Below are positions 55,927-64,000 of a stretch of 64,000 nt of DNA, one piece after another. The notes beneath the pieces are model-generated. The model ran no database searches. It was not told the DNA's origin and saw only the letters and a program-made list of their open reading frames with translations. The DNA is taken from the NCBI RefSeq assembly GCF_010093535.1, contig NW_022985171.1, forward strand, positions 634,232 to 698,231. Direction: 5' to 3'. The translations under genes and the position numbers were made by a program. How positions within the stretch are numbered: the stretch's first letter is position 1; every line of letters starts with the position of its first letter. The stretch comes from Lindgomyces ingoldianus (Eukaryota; Ascomycota; Dothideomycetes; Pleosporales; Lindgomycetaceae).

Positions 55927-56937
55927 CTAATAAACCCGATTAACCCCCTTAACCCTTCCAGTATTCGCCCTCGCATCCACCCCCAACCAATCTCGCATCT
56001 GAGTACTCAGCCCCTGCTTTGTCTTCTCACTCAATCCCGCCGCCCAATTAACCTGGCCTCTTAAAAATGGCGCATTATACGCCCCAAACAACAGTGCGCG
56101 GTCTTGGTCCTTCGTGATATTTTTCCCAGAAGTATGCCAGATTCTGCCTTCCATGCAGACGATCGAGCCGGCCTTAGCTTGAAACGGGATGAGCAGGGAT
56201 TCAGCGTCGGAGGGTATATCATGGCGAGTGGTCCATTTGTGGGAATTGGGAATGTAGAGGGTAGCGCCGTTTTCGAAATACAAGTCCGTCAAGCACCTGG
56301 GAAAATGGTGAGGCTCGCTTTATAACACACCACCCCCTCCAGAGCATCGAATCTGTTAATCTCTTTTATAAAGAAGCGATGTGGGTGTACACAAATATAC
56401 TCACCATATAACATTCAACCCCCACTTGCCGACCCAGGGATCCGGACACTGCAAACTGAGATCACTATGCAATCCCATGCTCCCGCTCCCGGGGCGCGCA
56501 ATATTCGCAGTGAAATTCGAGACTAGAAACTCTTCTCCGAGCAAACTTTGCACCATGGAAACAGCCGTTGGGTGGGCAATTAGGTCACGGAATATCTCGT
56601 CCAGTTCCATTAGGTAGAAGATACGGACGTTGTTGGCGTTGGGATCCAGGTGAGGGAGGTAAGTGTCGTTTCCTGGTAGGCGTGAGTAAGGGGTATGAGT
56701 GATAGCAGGGTGGGGGTTGGTGGATGAGAATGTGAGATTGGAGAAGGGAACAATGGGATAGGGGAATGGACCTCGTTTTCTCGACTCCTCCGCCGCTTTC
56801 TAAAGGCGATCTAGAACTTCTTTCGCTTTCTCTGGACTCAGTACATCAGGGATCGCACACCAGCCATCTCTGTTTAGCTTTTTCTGATACTCGGAGAGAT
56901 CGCGACCTTCTGCTTCTGGGAATCTGGTTGAAGTCAT
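55927..56937 (-). pseudogene. Phytanoyl-CoA dioxygenase (PhyH) family gene with a premature stop
   Basis: Two exons, 56937-56405 and 56296-55927, would give a 300-codon product in continuous frame, but codon 46 is TAG (56802-56800). The surrounding residues (VLDRL, stop, KAAEES) suggest an original TGG. Everything else looks intact: the Fe(II)-binding HxD in GLHSDLS (residues 157-159), the distal His in GRIWHTSGKN, the 2-oxoglutarate-binding Arg in DQDRALLFG, and the 108-bp intron with GTGAGT and CAG ends. Family members are Fe(II)/2-oxoglutarate oxygenases that hydroxylate small molecules, often in secondary metabolism. Either this is a young pseudogene, or translation restarts at a downstream ATG such as that at 56610, or the base is a sequencing error. 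Confidence 0.8.
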
Positions 56938-57514
56938 GGTTCAGTGTGTTTCCTTTGACAGTGAGTTAGTACTTCGAGTACAAAGATGTCTGCGCTTATA
57001 GCTGTGGAAAATTCCATCTCATCTGACTCTCTATACATGATGTAGCCGCCCGCGAAAGTCTTACCGAGGCGAGGGATGGGAAATGCGGAGTAAAGCTGCG
57101 ATAGGCTAGCCGGATTCAGCTTTGTGGAGTGTTGATCTAAAGAAGCGGGATGGGATGTTCACATAGCTTTATCTATAGCGGATAATCAATTTCCTTCGAG
57201 CATGTAAGTACTAAATCAGACTTTTATCACTCGGTTCCATCGATCCCTCTAGATAACATGCGATTTTAGGATTCTTCGTTATTATTGTACTATCACCCTA
57301 TATTCAGGAACCGGTGTACCATCAACTACTATTCAGAAGCAGTCGACAAGGAATTAGCTGCAAGATAGTAGGATATGAAGACAACTTAGGGAGGAAGAAC
57401 AGGGAAGGATCCATCTGCAATTCCCCATTGCCCGTAAGGATAGGTGAATTCAGGTCATGAAGTATCTCCACCAATCCAAAGTAAAATCTAAGCGCTGGAA
57501 CTCTGCGTCTCAAA
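56938..57514. other. Intergenic, no gene seen
   Basis: About 580 bp upstream of the PhyH gene and downstream of the F-box-like gene. No recognisable feature. Confidence 0.45.
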
Positions 57515-58753
57515 TCAGGCTCCCCTTCCAAGCCAACCCGGTATAATCCCCTTCACCTTCCTGGCCATCCTAATCCTCCAACTCTCCCCCGAGGCAGGCG
57601 TCACATGGGATATACCTTCCTCTTCAACATTCGCCTCGCCGTTTGTCTGAAATAAGCTCCTCGGAATGACCGGCCACCTTATCGTTCTCAGCTCAACTTC
57701 ATCATAGAGGCGCCTTGGCGCCTTCAAATCAGCCTCGCGACATTCTCTCGGATAGAATATCTTTTTTCCCTGATCATTACCCAAATTGTCGTTAATCCTT
57801 GTCAGTTCGTCACTTGACCAGCCTGGAATCTCCTCGAGTCCGGGGAGGATTTGAAGAGGACATTTATGGGTCAAGCATTGGTCGGTGTGGAAGTAGTGAG
57901 CGTCTATCATGATAGTGAGGACAGAGGCCGATATCTCCGGAGATAGAATTACGCGTTTGAGGAGCGTAGGTGAGACCAAAAAACCAATTGTGCTTGAGAA
58001 AAGACAGGCCAATAGAACTTCATTGGGTTCGGAAATAGCTGCTTCCATGGCCGGTTTCAACTGATTTTCAACTTCTTGACGCTGAGCTGCCGTTATCGTA
58101 AACTGAAGACGTAGAAGTAGGTGCAAGAACTCCGCCTTCTGCCTCGAGAACGGCGGTCTCATGAATTTGAGTGGCAGGGCAGAATGCAGACACCAATATT
58201 TGAGGGTCATGCGTATCTCATTCCCGATCGGATCTTCCATCGCATCGGGCAAGTGGCTGCCGAATAAGCTGAGTTGGTTGACAGTATGAAGACTCATCTC
58301 CAATAGCTCCTTAGCTACTTCTTCGGATCCCAAGGCAATAGCGAGATACTTCTTGAACCTCTCAAAAGTCATAAATTTGGCTGAGAAGATTCGATACTGG
58401 GGGCTGGTCACCACTCGGCCCTCCCAAATTCCAGTATACAAGTCGAGTGCCTCCCGAGCGGCTTTGTCCTTCCTCCTTTTCCTCTCACTCTTAGTCAAAG
58501 GCCAAAATATGTGCTGAGTTTTGGTTTGAACGACTTCAAGTGATACATCCGGTGACTGCGGTAATTGGCTTTCCTTGTCATCGCCTTTAAAGAGAATTCG
58601 TATGCTCAAGGTCTTAAAGGCGAGCTCTGTCGACAATTTAGTGCCGACGACATGGCTAGCCAGCGGAAGATGGATGTTATTCGAGCGAAAGAATATTGGC
58701 TCGAGTAACTCGATTGGAAGCCGTTCAATTGGCGCGAGTAAAATTGTCGCCAT
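57515..58753 (-). CDS. F-box-like protein of unknown target
   Basis: One exon encodes 412 residues from the first ATG at 58753; the frame is open above it only with TTG starts. Residues 8-40 (APIERLPIELLEPIF, then LPLASHVVGTKLS) resemble an F-box, which docks substrates to the SCF ubiquitin ligase through Skp1. The rest has no recognised repeats: a basic KSERKRRKDK patch near 92, long helical stretches, and a C-terminus with KVKGIIPGW. Leotiomycete genomes carry many such F-box-like orphans with variable C-termini. The target is unknown. The gene is intact. Confidence 0.7.
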   Translation of the reverse strand: MATILLAPIERLPIELLEPIFFRSNNIHLPLASHVVGTKLSTELAFKTLSIRILFKGDDKESQLPQSPDVSLEVVQTKTQHIFWPLTKSERKRRKDKAAREALDLYTGIWEGRVVTSPQYRIFSAKFMTFERFKKYLAIALGSEEVAKELLEMSLHTVNQLSLFGSHLPDAMEDPIGNEIRMTLKYWCLHSALPLKFMRPPFSRQKAEFLHLLLRLQFTITAAQRQEVENQLKPAMEAAISEPNEVLLACLFSSTIGFLVSPTLLKRVILSPEISASVLTIMIDAHYFHTDQCLTHKCPLQILPGLEEIPGWSSDELTRINDNLGNDQGKKIFYPRECREADLKAPRRLYDEVELRTIRWPVIPRSLFQTNGEANVEEEGISHVTPASGESWRIRMARKVKGIIPGWLGRGA

Positions 58754-59363
58754 AGTAGTGTTGAGGAGAGTTATAGTGCGAGAGATGGCCAGTTGGAAGA
58801 TGGGGGTGGGTTGGAAGAGGAAGGTGCAGTAGTGCGCTCCTTCGAGGTGGTTCAAATAGGCAAGCCCGCCGTTTGATGTAAGAAGCAGATACGATACGGA
58901 AGGCGGTGAAAGTGAAAAATTCGATGTATTTGGCCACAGAGATTCCTTGCGTACTCACCACCCCATCACGGTCACATCCACTACAACATGGCTCTTCATC
59001 TGAGTAATACCCACGAACACCTAGTCCTTCAGATAAGCACCAATGGAATCAAAAGGTGAAAGCCTTGGGCCTTGTGATCGCGCCATTCACATATTCTTGG
59101 CAGTCGACGGTAGAAGGGCTAGGAGAGAATATAGTCTCAAGTGGAGGTTTCGGCTCTGAGCGGAAGGCTAGATTCGAAATAAGGAGTAAGAGACTTAAAA
59201 ACCTGAAAGGTACCGAAAGCACAGAAATCCATTCTGTTTTGCGGATAGTGTGAATACGATCAAGACACGGGACAGCAAGTGGAAAGAGCAGAGATGAGGT
59301 GTGAGATTCTCACAGAAGAAAATGAACTTTCGGAACAACCACCTACATAATTTAGCCAACAAA
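58754..59363. other. Intergenic, no gene seen
   Basis: About 610 bp between two minus-strand genes. It should contain the F-box gene promoter and the terminator of the FAD monooxygenase. Confidence 0.45.
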
Positions 59364-60824
59364 TTACAGCCGCCCCATCTCCGCATCTCCCTCACTACTC
59401 CGCGCCTTAAGTGCAGTCTCCACCTCCTTCATAGCATCATAACCATACAACCAAGGCTGCACCTCTGGACAAGTCCAGCGACTCGGAAATGCTCCCACAA
59501 CCTCCTTCCCCAACTGCCTCGCAAAAATCTCATCTCTTTTCTCCTGGTCCGGTCCATCGCGCAGGTGAAAATCCCTCCTCTGCTTAAACGTCTCCCTCGC
59601 AATGGCCTCGCCCCGGGCTTTCCTTAGCTGTTGGAAGAGTCCAAGCACACTTGGTAGTTGAGATGGGGAGCTAAAGTGGGGAGGGGCTAACAGAAGGCCT
59701 AGAACTGCCCCATCCTCAATGGACGAGTTCGCGCCTTGGGCGAGGTAGGGGAGCATGGGATGGCATGCGTCGCCAATCAGGACGAGGTTGGATTGTGGGG
59801 AGATCCAGGAGGTCATTTCCTCGCGATGCATGAGTTTCCATTTGTCGACGCGGTCTACGCAGGATAGAAGCTGTGTTAGTCTGTAATGGCTCCGTTAGAT
59901 TTGGCACTCTTGATAGACTGGCGGGCGAGAGCTTGGAAGCACTCACACAGGATCCCAACCCTGGAACAGGCCCCTCATCTCGTCTAGGCTACCTTCAATC
60001 CTCGCAACACTATCTGGGAGATCGTCCGGCACCAAGAGTACGACATTATACATTGTACCTCCACGCAACGAGTATGCAACGACATGTGCATCAGGCCCAA
60101 CCCAGAATCTCACACCAGGCTCTTGAACCATCTTCCTCAGTTTCGGATCTTGTATCTGCTCTAGCCTCAGCACTATTCTGAAAGCTAGGTCGCCTGTTGG
60201 GAGTGGTGCGTCGTTCCGACCAAGGAAGACAGAGCGGGTTGTTGACCACAAACCATCCGCTCCAACAACGAGATCCGCCTGGTAAACTTCTCCACCCTCG
60301 GTCATGACTCTAGCTCTCCTTCCTCCCGTATTTCCCTCTTCTTCGCTGCCCAAGTCAAGGTTGGTCACTCTTGTCCCAAGGACAATGCCAACTCCCAGCT
60401 CCTCCGCCCGTTTCGCCAACGCCTTCTGCAAATCTACACGATGACAGTCCGAAAACGGCGCATGATATCTCCGGCGATTATTCTCATCAAAGCCATCCTC
60501 ACGTGCCAAAACCTTGCCTTTGTAGTTATATACCGTACACGTCGTCGGCTCACAAGGTCCGTTAATAGTCTCGTACACACTCCATTTCTGGAGAAGACGA
60601 GTTGCGTTGGGAGTTAACTGGAGGCCGGCACCTATCTGCGCAACCCCAGTCTAAGGTTAACTAGATGATGAGGAAATAAAAGAGAAGGGGAAGATTCATA
60701 CCTCAGCTAATTCCTTCGCACCTTCCAAAACCGTGACATCATGTCCGGCCAATGCACACTGGATCGAAGCCGCCAGGCCCGAGAGGCCCGCCCCGACGAT
60801 AACAATGTCCAGCTGGTGCGGCAT
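59364..60824 (-). CDS. FAD-dependent monooxygenase (salicylate-hydroxylase-like)
   Basis: Three exons, 60824-60702, 60650-59947 and 59880-59364, give 447 residues; introns are 51 and 66 bp. The N-terminal Rossmann motif IVGAGLSGLAA holds GxGxxG at residues 11-16, DLVVGADGLWS carries the DG motif near 175, and LIGDACHPMLPYLAQGAN near 310 is the GD motif that contacts FAD. This order defines group A flavoprotein aromatic hydroxylases, which use NAD(P)H and oxygen to hydroxylate phenolic substrates; salicylate and 6-hydroxynicotinate hydroxylases are close relatives. The substrate is not deducible. No targeting signal is evident, so it is probably cytosolic. The donor at 59946 leaves a split Val codon that joins correctly. 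Confidence 0.9.
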
Positions 60825-62434
60825 TGGAGACGTAGAAGGAAAGAATCAGAAAGGGCGTGAGAATTCCTCAAAGAGTGTAGAGTTGAGCGTCAAGTTCCCC
60901 TCATCATCGCAGCTCGTCCCGCGTGGGGCCGCTTGTACGACAGTGCCGCTCTCGAAGCCGAAACCAACACTATGCTTCCGATCCGATGCAATGGCGCTGA
61001 TAATCCCGTGGAACCCTTACCCCGAAAGAGATTCTGACTTCGTAGGTAAATTGAAGCTAGAATCTGAGGCACTCGAACCCTAAAATGAGTTCGAAGCACG
61101 ATGCGGGGAAGGCTTGTCGGGGAGCTTTCACGGGAATGCCGTGAGCTAGCCGGATTGGGTTGAGGATTACCATATCGAAACATGACTTGATGCTAGCTTT
61201 TTAACTTCGACCTTAGAACCATCCTTAATCTCATTCGTGGTAATCAGCCCGTAGCCGGCCGTAATTCTTTGTGGTCGGTTCATTCATCTGAACATCACCG
61301 CTTGCGCTGTACACTCTCCTGGCTCATCTACCAAAATCAGCCAAGCTAAGGTGAGCCAATCGTTTGGTGGTTATTGAGACATTGCTTGACTCCCGGTTGG
61401 TTTGCCAAGAGGAGGTGTGGGATAATTTAACATCCTGGCCACATTTGGGTACCGTTGCGCTAACACTGGTTGGAGCTTGATAGGGGAAAGCTGGGGTGCC
61501 TGCTACTCAGCCTAGTTGGGTTAACATGCACTCCAGATTCCTCAACCGGATCCAAAAGACCCTGCCAAGTGTACAATTGCAGACTATCCATTTCGAACAT
61601 TCATTCATATCATTATAAACTAATCACCTATAGTCATAATCTTGTGACTCGCTAGTATAAACGCTCAATAAATTTGACCCCAAACCCACCATCTCTTGGA
61701 CGTCCAGTCCAGTAAAGAATAACACCGATCGAACATGTATATACACAGCAGAAGTACCCGCCACTCAGAGCACCCTCACCGCCCTCACCCGTGTAGGATG
61801 TTGCTCATACCCCTCTGCCCCATACCCACCCCTTACATACTCAGTCTCATCCATACCTAAACTCTCATGACCACCCATCCTCCCCTGCCTCTTCACTGTA
61901 CCATCCTTCCCCTCGTCAAACTCCTCTCCAAGTTTCGGCGGGGTAACTGCGGCTCCAACCCCACCCTCCTTAAATGTATTCCCACTCTCTCAGGCAACCT
62001 CCCACCGCCGGTAGTAAAATCGCGGTTCTGAGTGTAAGGCTAGTACGCCGTCCCCTCACTCCCACGCACACTCAGATACGGGTTTAAAGCGCCAATATCC
62101 TGGGAACTGGATACCGATAGTAGTGTCGGTAGTCTGTAGTCTCTATCTCCCTCTGTCCTCATTCAAGTAGTACTTTGATATTGGAATCAGATCAACGGTG
62201 TCGTCTGCGTTGGAGGCAATTGTTATGCCGACCCAAGAGTTTCCGTAGAGGGAGTGGGGGTGGGACTACCTGAGAAAAGGATACTGAGAAAGAAATACCA
62301 TGAAAGGCCTGACGTGATACAGTCGATCATGAAAACCCTGGAAAGAAACCCTTCACAGCATTTCGATGGTAACACGCACCATCCGAACTGTTGTACCACA
62401 AGCAGCAACCCCCAGGCGGGTCCCAGAAACTTCA
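60825..62434. other. Intergenic, about 1.6 kb, no gene seen
   Basis: Between the FAD monooxygenase promoter and the end of the RING-YEATS gene. Short frames (for example 61470-61655) show no motif. The right third is Pro/Thr-codon-like on both strands but I found no consistent splice model. Confidence 0.45.
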
Positions 62435-63373
62435 CTACTCCACGTAGTCTTCATCATCTTCATCGTTCTCATCATCTACATGCGGCCAGTATACGGGCCT
62501 CGGCCTTTCATCGACATCCATCGGGTCCCCATCAATCTTCTTAATTCTCGCTCTCACTCTCGCCTGTTGGCCATCGCCCTCAAAATCCAGAGTCCACTCT
62601 AGCATCAACATCTGGGTCCTTGCTCTCTGATCGGCCCCATGTGTAATCCAGCTGTAGGGCTCTTTAAGTAAGATTCGGGCCTCGATGGTGAACCAGCCCC
62701 AGCCGAGACGGCGGATTTCGAATGGAGGTTGCGTGAGGACGAGACGGGGCGGCCTGAAGGTTGGGTGCTAGGTAAAACAAATGTTAGCACAACGCTTAGA
62801 GCTAGCAAAATTTGAGGTTTGTATCGCAAAGATATGGATCAGTCATACCAAGTCAACGCTCACTTCCTGGATGAGTTCGGGTCTTGAGAACCTTACAAAG
62901 AAGGTCCAGTCATGCTTGTTCGCAGCGTCCGCCCTCGAAGTCCTAATGAGACGATGCCTGTTCCCAATCAAGATAGTCATGCCTTCGATTCCGTTCCCTC
63001 CACTCTGGTCTCCTCGTGCTGCTTCCTCCTCTGTTCTTCGTTCCGCATACGTCACGGGATAGCGGGCTTCCAGCGTCTGTTTCAGCTCCGCATCCAACGA
63101 TGCCGCAGTTGAAGTTCGACACATAGGACAGTTCGCTTCAAGAGTTGAAAGATCGCTGGCGGGGTCGTAGTTCGGGTCGAAGTCCGTGAGATCGAGGTCA
63201 AGGTTGGAGGGGGTAATATGTGTCGTGGCTGATGATTCCGCCCACTGTGTCATGCAAGCCGCACAGAGAACGTGATTGCATTGCGTCCTAACCGGCTCGT
63301 AAAGGAGAAGATGGCAGATTGGGCATATGTCGTCGTGTGCGACGGTTTCTGAACATGGCGCCTCCTCGGCCAT
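62435..63373 (-). CDS. RING finger plus YEATS-domain protein
   Basis: Two exons, 63373-62849 and 62767-62435, give 285 residues; the 81-bp intron has GTATGA and CTAG ends. Residues about 17-83 form a RING (CPIC, TQCNHVLC, CPMC), typical of ubiquitin E3 ligases, with a long acidic insert between the second and third Cys/His pairs. From about 125 the protein looks like a YEATS fold: KHDWTFFVRF, then HPTFRPPRLVLTQPPF across the splice and a GWGWFTIEARILLK strand. YEATS domains read acylated histone lysines. The C-terminus is very acidic. Together this suggests a chromatin reader with E3 activity in the nucleus, an inference from the domain pair. Fungal RING-YEATS proteins are known only as predicted ones to me. 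Confidence 0.8.
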
Positions 63374-63695
63374 GGTGACGAAAAGTCACGAGAAATGTCA
63401 CCAAATGTAGGCACCCGTCTCATGTGATGTCAATAGAAACAAGATGACCAGTCTTCCTGCAATCCAAGAATGGGGATTGCATCTCCAAAGTCGTGATGGG
63501 GAGGCCTCATCGAAAGCGTGTGCTGATAGACTACTGTTCGGGAATGCTGGATTGGATGAGACCCAGGCTTCAGCGCGCACGGACTTGCGGGGTCATCCGG
63601 TCACATGATATCGCGTTCAACCACGCGCAGGTCCGCAGAATGAGCAAGTAGAGATCTAGTTGTATCGTACACGCACAACAATATATCCCAATCCT
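63374..63695. other. Short intergenic region
   Basis: 322 bp, containing the RING-YEATS promoter and the terminator of the gene at the right edge. No feature was identified. Confidence 0.4.
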
Positions 63696-64000
63696 CTAGA
63701 AGTTCAAGTCCGGCATGTTGATGTCCTCTTCCATGAGACCCATAATATATCGTGATCCAGAAAACCAATCCTGTACCGTGTTCTGCCCACCCGTATGATC
63801 AAACGCCGCCTGGAGAGCCTCACCTCCCGCTGCCGAAGCTCCTTCCGCACTGCCGTCCATGCCAACAAACCCAGCCATTGGCCAAGCGCTATTTGGTACC
63901 AACCCTAAAGCCGATAAGTATGGGTCGAACTGCGTCATGGCGCTCAAATCAAGGTTCTGCTCGCTGCTGGCAGGAACATAGAACCCATTTTGGTTTGTAT
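63696..64000 (-). CDS. C-terminus of a probable Zn2Cys6 transcription factor, cut by the window
   Basis: The last 100 or so codons of a larger gene whose start lies beyond the right edge; the frame is open to base 64000. The sequence is rich in Gly, Ala, Gln, Asp and Phe, with aromatic clusters such as QDWFSGSRYIMGLMEED and a terminal MPDLNF. This ending resembles the acidic activation tails of fungal Zn2Cys6 regulators, where WFSGSRYIMGL-like motifs recur near the C-terminus. No DNA-binding domain is visible in the part present, so the call is tentative. Confidence 0.55.
   Translation of the reverse strand, partial: TNQNGFYVPASSEQNLDLSAMTQFDPYLSALGLVPNSAWPMAGFVGMDGSAEGASAAGGEALQAAFDHTGGQNTVQDWFSGSRYIMGLMEEDINMPDLNF

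Overview
This window looks like nuclear DNA from a filamentous ascomycete (Pezizomycotina; I lean towards Leotiomycetes, but that rests only on general protein resemblance). Genes carry short GT-AG introns of about 44-120 bp. Families include fungal secreted chitin-related proteins, GH47, P450, an MFS transporter, DUG3, a YEATS protein and a mitochondrial carrier. Gene-bearing stretches alternate with AT-rich stretches full of decayed retroelements. The decay is mostly C:G to T:A changes, the signature of repeat-induced point mutation (RIP).

Left part (1-27.5 kb): a secreted GH18 chitinase of the killer-toxin-like type (128-3127, minus) sits head-to-head with a LysM plus hevein-domain chitin-binding protein (4058-6134, plus). 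Next come an unrecognised 475-aa protein, a dead cytochrome P450, a secreted protein of unknown role, a GH47 alpha-mannosidase, a DUF2278/lamin-tail protein, an MME1-like mitochondrial carrier and a SAP-domain membrane protein. After about 5 kb without a convincing gene there is a small secreted protein with 17 cysteines, right at the edge of the AT-rich zone.

Middle (27.5-46.8 kb): a transposon island. It holds a complete miniature LTR element (28536-30028, TSD ATAGT) and a complete but ruined Ty3/Gypsy element (34689-40345, TSD GTAAA, coding strand minus). It also holds four solo LTRs with perfect 5-bp target duplications, one more degenerate LTR, a 1.2-kb TA-flanked foldback DNA element with an LTR nested in it, and a Fot1/pogo-type transposase relic. 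Between these lie a catalytically dead RNase H relic, a C2H2 finger protein, a PD-(D/E)XK-like protein and an orphan 265-aa protein.

Right part (46.8-64 kb): ordinary gene space with an amino-acid permease, DUG3-type glutamine amidotransferase, an MFS transporter with a histidine-rich loop, a phytanoyl-CoA dioxygenase gene broken by a single in-frame stop, an F-box-like protein, a FAD monooxygenase, a RING-YEATS protein and the C-terminus of a probable transcription factor.

The clearest functional pairing is the chitinase and LysM/hevein genes: one cuts chitin, the other binds it, and they share a 930-bp divergent promoter. The chitinase C-terminus resembles a NucA/NucB nuclease, which would make it a chitin-targeting, nucleic-acid-degrading killer factor. 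All exon boundaries were read by eye from splice signals and frame, and all family calls come from motif recognition without database searches.
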